A stretch of DNA of 64,000 nucleotides, taken from contig CAJMNO010000009.1 of NCBI GenBank assembly GCA_905214865.1, forward strand, positions 4,290 to 68,289, read 5' to 3'. Shown piece after piece: positions 8,185 to 16,660 of this stretch (positions are counted from its first letter, which is position 1; each line of letters opens with the position of its first letter). The stretch is from an uncultured bacterium. Lineage in GTDB: Bacteria > Actinomycetota > Coriobacteriia > Coriobacteriales > Atopobiaceae. The position numbers and the translations under genes are program-made. The notes beneath the pieces were generated by a model. It had not been told where the DNA came from and made no database searches. It was given only the letters and a program-made list of their open reading frames with translations.

Positions 8185-10734
8185 CTACTCGTCCGGCTCG
8201 CCCTCCATGGACCGGATGATGCCCATGAGGATGTCGTTGGGGGCAAACGAGGCGAGGACGTGAACGAAGTTGCGGGCGACGGGGAAGACCTCCGCGTCCA
8301 GCGAGGCGCGGACGCAGTCGTAGAAGACCGTCGACACCCGCTCCGTGGGCGCCATGGGAATCTGGTACGACTCCAGGACGCTCTGTATCTCCTCCGCCGT
8401 CATCTCCTCGCGCAGCGTGCCGCCCTCCTGGGCGGATAGCGCAATGAGCTCCATGGCGATGACCGGGATGGCGTTGGGGAGGTAGTTCATCGCGAGTGCG
8501 TAGCACGCCTGGGCGGCCGTGACGTCGCCGTCCTGCCACATGAAGTAGCCCATGCGGTAGTAGGCGACCCCCAGGGTCTCGGGGTCGTGGGCCAGGTCGA
8601 GCATCTCCCTGAGCTGGTCCTCCGCCTCGGGCCTCCTCGAGGCGCCCTCAAGGCAGCGGACGAGGAGGAGACGGGCGTTGCGGTCGAGGGGTGCGAGCTC
8701 GCACAACCGGCGGGCGACCTGGAGCGCCTGGTCGCCCTGGCCGCTCCCGAGCAGGCACATGGCGAGTGCGAGGTTGCACTCGTAGTAGGCGTCGGGGACG
8801 AGCATGGTCGAGGCGCCGGCGGGCTCCAGCAGGCGGTTGTACATGGCGCGGTCCACGTAGCTGCCAAAGTAGCGCCACACCACGGTGGTCGTGTCGCGGT
8901 AGTCCCCGCGGGCGTCGACGGGCGAGAGCGCCTCGTGCGCGATGCGCGCCCCCTCGGCGTAGTCGTTCCTCTGCAGGGCGTCGCGTGCCGCCTGTGCGGC
9001 GCGGTCCAGCGCGTCACCCACCACGAACTCCTCGCCGACCTGCTCGGCGTCCTCGATCTCGCCCGAGACCAGCTTGGCGACGCACCTCTCCGCCGCCCCG
9101 CGCACGGTCGGGTCGGGGTCGTCCCCCGCGACGTTCAGGATGGTCCGCACGTTCTTCTGGGTTGCCTCGGCGTCGTCCTTGGGGGCGAACCTGCTCATGA
9201 TATCCGCCGCGACGAGTGCGCGCTTCTCGGCCTCCTCGATGGAGAGCCCGTACACACGCTCGGTCCCCAGCGCCTTCGCCTGCGCGGCGGGAAGCCGCTT
9301 GGACGAGAGCGACACGGGAACGTAGCGGTCTGGGGGGCAGAAGCGTGGCTCGGAGAGCGAGAAGCCCTGGGCCACGGGGCGGAGTATGCCCTCCTCCAAG
9401 CGCATCTGGGGCACGAAGGAGCGGTAGATCGCCGAGAGGTCGTGCGTGTCGGAGAGGTCCAGGCGTGCGAACCTGCCGCGGTCGAAGTCGACCGAGAGGT
9501 AGCAGCGATGCCGGGTCGTCGTGTCGATTGTCCCTGCGACCCACACGTGACGGATTCTCTCCGAGCTCCTGAACGCTACGGAGGCCAGGAGCAGGGCGAC
9601 CCTGAGCGCGTACGCAGAGGCTGCCTTGCGGCGCATCTCGCGGGAGCTGGCCACCAGGCCGACGCCGGGGACGAACATGGACGAGGGCCACACGGCCTCG
9701 GGGGTCAGCGCGACCTCGAAGGCGACGTTGCCATACGAGACGTTCGCGCGCCACTTGGCGGAGAGCCGGTAGGGGAGCTGCACCGTCTCGAGCGCTGTCG
9801 ATATGGAGCGGCGCACCGCCCACTCGCCGTCGGGCTCGTCGCCGTCCTGCGTGGGGGACACCTGTGCGATGGGAGGGAGCTGCGCGCAGATGGAGGCCGC
9901 GACCTCCTGGTTGAGCTCGCAGCAGTCCTCGACCGTGACCGTGGGGAGGTCGTCGTCAAAGTAGCTCGCGACAAACTGGACGGCGGTGAGCGCCGCCTCG
10001 AGCTTGAGAACCCTCAGGCGGGCCAGGTAGGGCAGCTCGCGCTGGGCCACCCTGAGGTACGGCATCCCGGAGGTGCTCAGGCGCACGCACCGCATGGAGG
10101 GGAGGTCCACGTCGTTGGAGAACAGGCCCGCCTCCTCCAGCACCCGGGCGGCGTAGAGCTCCGCGCCCGACGGCATGGGACGGCTGTCCCTGGTGGCCTC
10201 GTCCGTCTCGCCCGTGGCCTCGCCGTGCGTGGTGGCACGCTCTCGCGCCCGCACGTCTCCCACGAACAGCCGGAGCTCGGCGACGGGGTCCGCGGTCGAG
10301 ACAAGCTTGGTCATCAGCGCGTCGAAGTCGAGCACGGAGGGGGTGCCGTCCGTGCTTGCGGCGTCGTCCCGCTCCTCCGCGGCCGTCTCGTCGTCCCCCT
10401 CGTTGGCGGGGGAGAGGGGCGCCGCCTCGGGCTTGGGCGACTCCGCCCGCGTGGCATCGCCGGCGACCGTCGCGGGCGCGTTGTACTCGAGCCCCTCGGG
10501 ACGGGGCGGGACCGTGGCGTCGCCCTTCTCCCCACCCCTTTCGCGATTGTGGTGACCGGTCGCCGCAACGCACCCGGCCGCACCGCAGGCGACCGCCAGC
10601 GCGACCGTGACCGCCTCCACGCCAAGCGCGGCAAACGCCGCAACGCCCGCTATCCCACATGCCGCGGCAACCTTTGCCGCAAGGTCGATGGCCCTCTTGC
10701 GCGGGGCCCTTCCGTCGTCGTGCTCAGAACCCAT
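8185..10734 (-). CDS. Membrane-anchored TPR-containing protein of unknown function
   Basis: 849 residues, not recognised as a named family. The N-terminus has a short basic stretch (RAPRKR) then two hydrophobic segments at about 19-58. A low-complexity acidic linker follows to about 130. The central region has no obvious motif. The C-terminal third (about 580-800) has helical pairs typical of tetratricopeptide repeats, such as the A..CLLGSGQGDQALQVAR and YYRMGYFMWQDGDVTAAQ segments. The predicted topology is two N-terminal membrane helices with a large soluble domain. It lies downstream of the polysaccharide deacetylase on the same strand, separated by a hairpin, so they may not be co-transcribed. 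Reliable as a gene; function unknown. Confidence 0.75.
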   Translation of the reverse strand: MGSEHDDGRAPRKRAIDLAAKVAAACGIAGVAAFAALGVEAVTVALAVACGAAGCVAATGHHNRERGGEKGDATVPPRPEGLEYNAPATVAGDATRAESPKPEAAPLSPANEGDDETAAEERDDAASTDGTPSVLDFDALMTKLVSTADPVAELRLFVGDVRARERATTHGEATGETDEATRDSRPMPSGAELYAARVLEEAGLFSNDVDLPSMRCVRLSTSGMPYLRVAQRELPYLARLRVLKLEAALTAVQFVASYFDDDLPTVTVEDCCELNQEVAASICAQLPPIAQVSPTQDGDEPDGEWAVRRSISTALETVQLPYRLSAKWRANVSYGNVAFEVALTPEAVWPSSMFVPGVGLVASSREMRRKAASAYALRVALLLASVAFRSSERIRHVWVAGTIDTTTRHRCYLSVDFDRGRFARLDLSDTHDLSAIYRSFVPQMRLEEGILRPVAQGFSLSEPRFCPPDRYVPVSLSSKRLPAAQAKALGTERVYGLSIEEAEKRALVAADIMSRFAPKDDAEATQKNVRTILNVAGDDPDPTVRGAAERCVAKLVSGEIEDAEQVGEEFVVGDALDRAAQAARDALQRNDYAEGARIAHEALSPVDARGDYRDTTTVVWRYFGSYVDRAMYNRLLEPAGASTMLVPDAYYECNLALAMCLLGSGQGDQALQVARRLCELAPLDRNARLLLVRCLEGASRRPEAEDQLREMLDLAHDPETLGVAYYRMGYFMWQDGDVTAAQACYALAMNYLPNAIPVIAMELIALSAQEGGTLREEMTAEEIQSVLESYQIPMAPTERVSTVFYDCVRASLDAEVFPVARNFVHVLASFAPNDILMGIIRSMEGEPDE

Positions 10735-10820
10735 GAAAACCCAATCCGCGCCAACGCTGGCGCCAGCATCTCTCGTTCTAGGTGCTTATACCCAGCATCC
10801 GGCCAACGTCGGGCGAGACG

Positions 10821-10854
10821 AGCCCGCCCCCGGGCTTTCGTCTGGGGGCGGGCT
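10821..10854 (-). terminator. Terminator after the polysaccharide deacetylase gene
   Basis: AGCCCGCCCCC (10821-10831) pairs perfectly with GGGGGCGGGCT (10844-10854). It is 32 bases past the stop of the minus-strand deacetylase gene. No T tract is seen on the minus strand. Confidence 0.55.
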
Positions 10855-10885
10855 GCCGTGCTGCCGGGTTAATTGTGGCTTGCGG

Positions 10886-12346
10886 CTACTCCTCCATCTG
10901 GGTGGGCCAGACGCTGCCCTCAGGCATCGTGGCGTTGCCGCTGGCGATGTCGCTGGGGATGGAGCTGTCCGACGCCATGAGCTCGTTCATGGTGACGAAG
11001 GTGTAGCCCTGGTCGGTGAGGGTCTGCAGGATCTTGGGGAGGGCCTCCACGTCCTGGTCGCGGTTGCCGCCGCCGTCGTGCATGAGGATGATGGAGCCCG
11101 AGGTCACGCCGGTGGTGCAGTTTGAGACGATCGCGTCCACGCCCGGCCTGCGCCAGTCCTCGGAGTCCAGGTTCCATATGATCGAGGCGGACACCAGGCC
11201 GCCGGACTTGAGCCAGGTGCTCTCCTTGAACTCGCCGTAGGGCGGGCGGAAGATGGTCGTGTCGACCCCGTCCGCGTCCTTGATCGACTTGAAGGTGTTG
11301 GTGAACTCCTGCTGCAGGCTCGAGGCGTCGAGGGCAGGGAGCTCCTGGTGCTTGTCGGTGTGGCTCGCGACCTGGCAGCCCGCGTCCACGATCGCCTTGG
11401 ACAGCTTGGGGTACTCGCGAATCTGGCTGCCCAGGTTGAAGAAGGTCGCCTTGGCGTTGTACTGGGCCAGGATCTTGAGGTACTGCTCGGTGTAGGTGCT
11501 GGGGCCGTCGTCAAAGGTCAGCGCCACGAGCTTCTTCCCGTTGTCGGGCTTCACGTTGTGCAGGGTGATCACGACGTCCTGGGGCTCCTGGGTCACGGTC
11601 TCCTTCGTCTCTCCCGAGACCTTGCCCGTGGTCACGTTCTTCTTGCCCATCTTGCCCCACTGCGACACGTAGGCCACGGCGCCGTAGTCGCCCTTCATCG
11701 TGAGCTTGGGCTCGGCGTCCTCGGACGTGGTGGTGGAGTCCTCGACCTTGTCCGCCCCGTCCGACACCTGGATGGAGTCGCCGGACTTTGCGTGGTACGA
11801 GGAGATCTGGTCCTCCGACAGGTCGCTTCCGTTGACCTTGGCGGAGAAGGCATTGCCCTCGCCCTGCTTGATCACGTTCCCGTTGATCGAGACCAGGTTG
11901 CCCGCCTTGGGAGAGAGGCCCTTCTGCTCGATGATCTGCTCGAGCGTGGATCCGTTCTTGGTCTGGTACGCCTCGCCGTCGAGGGTGACCTGCACCGAGC
12001 GGTTGTGCCACATCCACGCGCCGCCCGCCGCGAGTGCCACGATTGCGGCAATCGCGATGACCGTGGCCCTGCCGCCGTGGCGCCGAGGCCGGCGGGCCTT
12101 GCCCCTCGGCTCCACGGGGACGATCCTCTCCGCCCCCTGGTGTGCCTCGTGGTGGGGGACGTGAGCATGGGGGGAGTGCTGTCCCGCCTCGCGCGGGGTT
12201 CCGCCCCGTGGCGTCCCCTTGGTCCTGCGCGTCGTTCGGGTGTCTACGTCGTGACCTATGGGGCCCCGTTGGGTGCCCCCGTGGGAATGACCCATCTGCA
12301 TCTCTGTCCAACCTGCCGCCAGCGGCGACGTGTCATGGCCGCGCAT
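10886..12346 (-). CDS. Membrane-anchored polysaccharide deacetylase (NodB/CE4 family)
   Basis: 486 residues. The ATG at 12346 is chosen because AGGAGG lies nine bases upstream on the minus strand; an in-frame ATG at 12418 would add 24 residues. The N-terminus is His/Arg/Pro-rich and cytoplasmic, followed by one transmembrane helix at about 94-114. An extracellular linker leads to a CE4 domain: TFDDGPS near 276-282 (catalytic Asp and metal Asp), SHTDKH near 325 (metal His pair), RPPYGE near 366, LDSEDW, and ILMHDGGG near 420. Such enzymes N-deacetylate peptidoglycan GlcNAc/MurNAc or other surface glycans, often giving lysozyme resistance; which glycan is not determined here. Its promoter must lie in repeat island I, which starts directly upstream. 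Confidence 0.9.
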   Translation of the reverse strand: MRGHDTSPLAAGWTEMQMGHSHGGTQRGPIGHDVDTRTTRRTKGTPRGGTPREAGQHSPHAHVPHHEAHQGAERIVPVEPRGKARRPRRHGGRATVIAIAAIVALAAGGAWMWHNRSVQVTLDGEAYQTKNGSTLEQIIEQKGLSPKAGNLVSINGNVIKQGEGNAFSAKVNGSDLSEDQISSYHAKSGDSIQVSDGADKVEDSTTTSEDAEPKLTMKGDYGAVAYVSQWGKMGKKNVTTGKVSGETKETVTQEPQDVVITLHNVKPDNGKKLVALTFDDGPSTYTEQYLKILAQYNAKATFFNLGSQIREYPKLSKAIVDAGCQVASHTDKHQELPALDASSLQQEFTNTFKSIKDADGVDTTIFRPPYGEFKESTWLKSGGLVSASIIWNLDSEDWRRPGVDAIVSNCTTGVTSGSIILMHDGGGNRDQDVEALPKILQTLTDQGYTFVTMNELMASDSSIPSDIASGNATMPEGSVWPTQMEE

Positions 12347-12571
12347 GGTCCGCGGCCTCCTGCGCATGCGCAGACGATATCCCATGGGGCTACAGCGGAC
12401 AAGGCATTTGTATGCCATCCGCCGAATCGCGCCAAAACTGACTTAACAGTGACGGGTGCCAGCGCGCCTTGGACCTCGGTTCCTGCCCTGGGGCTGCCGC
12501 CTGTCTTCCCGGGGGAGAGGGAGGCATCCGTTTGGGCTGATGCCGGAGTCGCCGCGGGTGGGGGCTTCGTT

Positions 12572-12590
12572 GTCAAAGAAGGGGAGAGGG
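12572..12590 (+). repeat. Shared island motif, copy 1 (GTCAAAGAAGGGGAGAGGG)
   Basis: This 19-bp sequence recurs at 37009-37027 (first base pair GG instead of GT... otherwise AAAGAAGGGGAGAGGG identical) and 63119-63137 (one change), each time 120-240 bp before the first dyad of an island. A weaker copy (AAGAAGGGGAGCGAGC) is at 12705-12720. Confidence 0.55.
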
Positions 12591-12807
12591 GCGGTCGGTC
12601 CGGGTTTGGGACAAACCATCTTTTGGCGCCTCCTCCCGGGTGGGTCTACTTGCGTGGGGACCAGGAGCCCGTACGGTGACTCGGAGGTAAGATTGTCAAG
12701 GTCTAAGAAGGGGAGCGAGCTTTCATCAGGCTTCGGTGCGCTTCGTCACAAGTTGCCGTCTCTGGACCCTCTGGGGTGGGAGGGGGGACGCGCCGAAGTC
12801 TTGTCCG

Positions 12808-13136
12808 TGTCAGAAAGTGTGTCCCGCGTGTACTCACGGGATGAGAATGTTGACATCGGCTTCCTATCTCCACGCATTTCCCCAGTTGACGGGACGAAAA
12901 CGCGTCACCGTCGTCTGAAACCACGTCCCGCGTGTACACGCGGGGTGTGATTTTAGACACAGTGGTTCCTTTCGACCCCCGGTTGTCAGAAAGTCCGTAC
13001 CGCGTGTACACATGGCGTGAGATTTCTGACAGAGGGCGTGCTCCGCTGGTGCGTTCCCCCTGTTGGCAAGGAGCTAAGGCCTCGTGTTGCCAAAAAGTCC
13101 ACCCTGTGTGTACACACGGTGCGAACTTTTTGGCAA
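12808..13136 (+). repeat. Dyad unit I-A: four 46-50 bp family-A inverted repeats
   Basis: Dyads are at 12808-12855, 12913-12958, 12984-13031 and 13087-13136, with centres at 12831.5, 12935.5, 13007.5 and 13111.5. The spacing is 104, 72 and 104 bp. Each has outer arms like TGTCAGAAAGT / TTTCTGACA around a core of the type CCGCGTGTACACGCGG. The fourth has perfect 12-bp outer arms TTGCCAAAAAGT / ACTTTTTGGCAA. Left halves carry AGTCC and right halves GATGAG or GTGAG, so all point the same way. The long spacers hold GCATTTCCCCAGTTGACGGG (12874-12893) and GCGTTCCCCCTGTTGGCAAG (13051-13070). Confidence 0.85.
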
Positions 13137-13429
13137 CGGTTGAATATATGATGTTGGCCCTGCTTCTGGAAGGGCAAGCTCTGAGGGGTGGGATCCCTCT
13201 GATGCTGCCCGGCAGTGCAGGCGCACCATGGGTCGCCGCGACGGGCCGGATCCAACCCCGGCCACAGACAGAATCTCCCATCCTCCCCCCTCTCTGAGTT
13301 CTTTTGAGCGGCTCGCATGTGGGATGTGCTGGGGATCTGGTTCTAGCTTTGGGGAGGAGCACATCATGGCCAGGGGGGTAGCCTCAGGACCATCGAATAT
13401 CGCCAAGCAGGACATCAAGGGCTAAACCA

Positions 13430-13778
13430 TGGCAGCGCACTCCCGATGTGAGCGGTTTCACAGGTGGTCCTCTGCCAACGCATTGGGTTCTACCAGCATC
13501 TATGCAGGCAGAACGGTTGGGAGGCCTTCTGGGTTCGAGGGGATGGCAAGCGGAGCCCGATATGAGCACTCACGTCGGGAGCTTCCTGCCATCTGACCCC
13601 TGTTCTTGGCTTCAATGGCAACTGGCGCCCGATATGAGTACTCATACCGGGAACTCTCTGCCAACGTGGTACGAGCGAACGGGATGATTCCAGGTGGATG
13701 GGGTGACTAAAGCCCCTCGAAGCTACCTCGTGGCAGCGAAAGCCCGAAGTGAGCACTCATTTCGGGCTTTCGCTGCAA
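13430..13778 (+). repeat. Dyad unit I-B: four 48-bp family-B inverted repeats
   Basis: Dyads are at 13430-13477, 13544-13591, 13616-13663 and 13731-13778, each exactly 48 bp, with centres at 13453.5, 13567.5, 13639.5 and 13754.5 (spacing 114, 72 and 115). All begin TGGCA and the first three end TGCCA; the core is CCCGATATGAG..CTCA..CGGG around TGAGTACTCA or TGAGCACTCA. The fourth has a perfect 16-bp stem, GCAGCGAAAGCCCGAA / TTCGGGCTTTCGCTGC. The first is decayed on its right side. Confidence 0.85.
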
Positions 13779-14006
13779 CGGCTTAATGTCCTTCACAGGA
13801 ACGCGATGTGGATGAGAGGCCCTGCTGGGCCTACCGAGGCTAACCCATCGGGAGGATGCCGTTCGAAAGGACGTCTCGCCCAATGCTGCCCCTCCATTCT
13901 TAGAGTTCTTTGGAGGGGTCACCTGTGGAGATGCCGCTTCGTACCGCCGTCGAAGCCTCTTGGCTAGCGGCGGCCGGCATTCCGACCAGGCGTCTGCAGA
14001 CAAGGC

Positions 14007-14038
14007 GGCCCGGGGGCCGTCGTCGCAGCCCCCGGGCC
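14007..14038 (-). terminator. Terminator after the DUF1015 gene
   Basis: GGCCCGGGGGC (14007-14017) pairs perfectly with GCCCCCGGGCC (14028-14038) over ten bases, 28 bases past the stop codon of the minus-strand operon. Confidence 0.65.
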
Positions 14039-14065
14039 AACCGGCGGGAACGAATCACCAAACTC

Positions 14066-15304
14066 CTACTTCAGCCTGCGGATGAAGAGCCCGCTGCGTA
14101 GCTTGGGCTCGAACCACGTGGACTTTGGCGGCATCAGCTCCCCGGCGTCGCTCACTGCCATGAGCTCGTCCACTGACGTGGGGAAGAGCGAGAACGCCAC
14201 CCCGTCCGTCCCAGCCAGCTCCTGGAGCCTCCCGAGGCCCTCGATCCCTCCCACGAAGCGGATTCGCTCCGACGTCCGGGGGTCGTCGATCCCCAGGATG
14301 GGGGAGAGGACCCGCTCCTGCAGGATCGAGGCGTCCAGCGAGGATACGGGGTCACCGTCCTCGGGCAGCTCCGCGGTCAGGTGTACCGGACGCCAGGCGC
14401 CCCCGACGAACATGCCGAACTCGTGCCTCCCGGCGGGGGAGACGGGCGCGTCCTGCGCGGGCCCCACGTCGAACCCGGCGGCCTCGACGTCCCTCACCAG
14501 CTCGTCGACCGACCTCCCGCCCCGGTCCAGCACCACGCGGTTGTAGGCCATCACGTGGAGCTGGCTCGCGGGGAACAGCACCGCGAGGAAGGTGTCCCAG
14601 GGCCTCTCGCCTGCCTCGTCCTTGTCCCCCTCCCTCAGCTCCCGGCAAACGCGGACGGCGGACGCGGCGCGGTGGTGCCCGTCGGCGATGTAGGCGCAGG
14701 GGATCGTGGAGAAGGTCGCCCTCAGGGCCTCGACTGCGGCGGGGCGAGAGACGCGCCACACGGTCTGGCGCACGCCCTCGGCGTCGGTGAAGTCGTACAG
14801 CGGCGTTGCGGACGAGGCGGCCCCCACCAGCACGTCGATGGCGTAGTTGTCGCGGTAGGTGAGGAAGATCGGACCGGTCTGGGCGCCCGTCGCGCGGATG
14901 TGGCGGACGCGGTCCTCCTCCTTGGCGGCGGTGGTGTTCTCGTGACGGCGGATGGTGCCGTCCAGGTACTCGTCCACGGAGCAGGCGCACGCGATGCCGG
15001 TCTGGGCGTGGCCGTCCTGCTCAAGGTGATAGATGTAGTAGGAGGGCGTCTCGTCGTGGACGAGCGTGCCGTCGGTCGCGCGCTCGCGCATGAGGTCCGC
15101 CGCCCGCTGGTACACGTCGGGCGCGTACATGTCGTGGTCGGGCGGGAACGAGGTCTCGGGGCGGTCGATGGCGAGGAAGCTCCGGGGGTGCGCCTCAACG
15201 TAGGCACGCGCCCCCTCGCGGTCGAACACGTCGTAGGGAAGCGAGGCAAACTCCTCCGCCCTGTCGGGCGCGGGACGCCAGCACGTCATGGGCTCTGCTC
15301 TCAT
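14066..15304 (-). CDS. DUF1015 family protein
   Basis: 412 residues of the DUF1015 family, whose biochemical role is not established. The start at 15304 is supported by AAAGGAG five bases upstream on the minus strand. Visible family features are the LPYDVF near the N-terminus, YIYH, a FLTYRD segment, and the conserved IADGHHRAASA in the middle, a His-rich motif suggestive of an active or metal site. It is last in a serC-serA-DUF1015 order on the minus strand; the same order occurs in many anaerobes, which suggests a link to serine metabolism. That link is inference from gene order. Confidence 0.85.
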   Translation of the reverse strand: MRAEPMTCWRPAPDRAEEFASLPYDVFDREGARAYVEAHPRSFLAIDRPETSFPPDHDMYAPDVYQRAADLMRERATDGTLVHDETPSYYIYHLEQDGHAQTGIACACSVDEYLDGTIRRHENTTAAKEEDRVRHIRATGAQTGPIFLTYRDNYAIDVLVGAASSATPLYDFTDAEGVRQTVWRVSRPAAVEALRATFSTIPCAYIADGHHRAASAVRVCRELREGDKDEAGERPWDTFLAVLFPASQLHVMAYNRVVLDRGGRSVDELVRDVEAAGFDVGPAQDAPVSPAGRHEFGMFVGGAWRPVHLTAELPEDGDPVSSLDASILQERVLSPILGIDDPRTSERIRFVGGIEGLGRLQELAGTDGVAFSLFPTSVDELMAVSDAGELMPPKSTWFEPKLRSGLFIRRLK

Positions 15305-15406
15305 GGTCTCTCCTTTGCTCGTCAGGAAGAGAGGGGACGGCGCCCGTGGTGGGCGACCGTCCCCAATGGTAGCCAATCCCCGCGGCTGCAGGGCGATGCG
15401 GGCCGC

Positions 15407-16594
15407 CTAGGCCCGGGCGGGCTTGATGACCCTGATGCGGTAGATGCCCGGGATCGAGCGCAGGCGGGCGAGGGTGCCCTCGTCCAGCGCCGAGTCGGTG
15501 TCGACCAGGGTGTAGGCGTTCTCTCCCATGGCCTCGTTGCTCATGCGCTGGATGTTGGCGCTGGAGTCGGCGAGCGCGGTCGAGATCTGGCCGATCATGT
15601 TGGGGACGTTGGCGTGGAGCGCCGCGAAGCGCCCGCCGGTCTTGCAGGGGCCCAGGTCGCAGTCGGGGTAGTTGACCGAGTTGCGGATGGTGCCGCGCTC
15701 CAGGTACTCCTTCATCTGGCTCACGGCCATGGTCGCGCAGTTCTCCTCCGCCTCGTTGGTGCAGGCGCCCATGTGCGGGGTAATGAGGGTGTGGGGCATC
15801 GTGGCGGTGCCGGGCGTGGCGAAGTCGGTGACGAAGCAGCCGAGCTTGCCCGACTCAAGGGCGGCCTTGACGTCGGCCTCGTCCACGATGTCGGCGCGCG
15901 CGTAGTTGAGGAGCATGGCGCCGTCGCTGAGGAGGGCGAGTTCCTTGGCGTTGACCATGTGGCGCGTGTCGTCCTTGGAGGGGACGTGGACCGTGAGGTA
16001 GTCGGCGCCCTTGCACAGCTCCTCCATGCTGTCCACGCGCTTGACCGCGCGGTCGAGCTGCCACGCGTGCTCCACGGAGAGGAACGGGTCGTACCCGTAG
16101 ACGTCCAGCCCCAGGTAGATGAGCGCGTTCGCGACCTTGGAGCCCACGGCGCCCAGGCCCACCACGCCGACCTTGCGGCCGATGGCCTCGTGGCCGACGA
16201 AGGCCTTCTTGTTCCTCTCGGCCCCCTTCACGATGTCCGGGTCATCGGCGTTGGCGCGGACCCACTCCATGCCGCCCAGCGTGCCGCGCGAGTTGGCGAG
16301 CATCATGCCCACCACGAGCTCCTTAACGGCGTTGGAGTTGCCGCCGGGCGTGTTGCACACCACCACGCCGCGGCGGGCGCACTCCTCGATGGGGATGTTG
16401 TTGTAGCCCGCCCCCGAGCGTGCGATGATGCGGACGTTGGGCCCCAGGTCCAGGCCGTGGATGTCGGTCGCGCGCACGAGGACGGCGTCCGCCTTGTTGA
16501 TGTCGTCGGTCTTCTCGTACCCCTCGCCCAGCTCGGCGATGCCGTCTCGCGTGATGGTCTTGCAGATGTTGTCCAGAACCTTGACGTAGCGCAT
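15407..16594 (-). CDS. serA: D-3-phosphoglycerate dehydrogenase with C-terminal ACT domain
   Basis: 395 residues. It oxidises 3-phosphoglycerate to 3-phosphohydroxypyruvate with NAD, the first step of serine synthesis. The Rossmann motif is VGLGAVGSKVA (Gly146, Gly148, Gly151). Catalytic residues are Arg233 in NYARADIVDE and His274 in TPHMGACT. A regulatory ACT domain occupies about 322-395 and probably senses serine. The length fits the short SerA class without the intervening domain of Mycobacterium. It is 66 bp downstream of serC on the same strand and so probably co-transcribed. Confidence 0.92.
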   Translation of the reverse strand: MRYVKVLDNICKTITRDGIAELGEGYEKTDDINKADAVLVRATDIHGLDLGPNVRIIARSGAGYNNIPIEECARRGVVVCNTPGGNSNAVKELVVGMMLANSRGTLGGMEWVRANADDPDIVKGAERNKKAFVGHEAIGRKVGVVGLGAVGSKVANALIYLGLDVYGYDPFLSVEHAWQLDRAVKRVDSMEELCKGADYLTVHVPSKDDTRHMVNAKELALLSDGAMLLNYARADIVDEADVKAALESGKLGCFVTDFATPGTATMPHTLITPHMGACTNEAEENCATMAVSQMKEYLERGTIRNSVNYPDCDLGPCKTGGRFAALHANVPNMIGQISTALADSSANIQRMSNEAMGENAYTLVDTDSALDEGTLARLRSIPGIYRIRVIKPARA

Positions 16595-16660
16595 GGCTAC
16601 CTCCCTGGTGTCGTGATGTGGCTTGAGCTTCTAGGTTGTGATGGGGCCGGCCTCGACCGG

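Larger units (their letters stand above)
12347..14065. other. Repeat island I: 1.7 kb non-coding region
   Basis: No convincing gene is seen; the short open frames overlap the repeats and have no ribosome-binding sites. In order it holds the deacetylase upstream region, the shared 19-bp motif (12572-12590), dyad unit I-A (12808-13136), a trailing motif (13296-13322), dyad unit I-B (13430-13778), a second trailing motif (13903-13928) and the DUF1015 terminator (14007-14038). Islands II and III share its main parts. Confidence 0.7.

Noticed and set aside
8587..10872. 761-codon plus-strand open frame
   Set aside because: Antisense shadow of the TPR gene; Arg/Gly/His-rich composition with no motif.
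12703..13425. Several 60-220 codon open frames in island I
   Set aside because: They run through the dyads on both strands, start without ribosome-binding sites and contain repeated dyad translations such as CVHTR-like runs.
12808..13778. CRISPR array
   Set aside because: Repeats are strong inverted repeats with much sequence change between copies, spacers alternate between about 24 and 57-67 bp, the spacers themselves share a motif, and no cas gene is present.
13430..13778. B dyads as ordinary rho-independent terminators
   Set aside because: They lack T tracts, recur four times per unit with fixed spacing, and lie away from gene ends.
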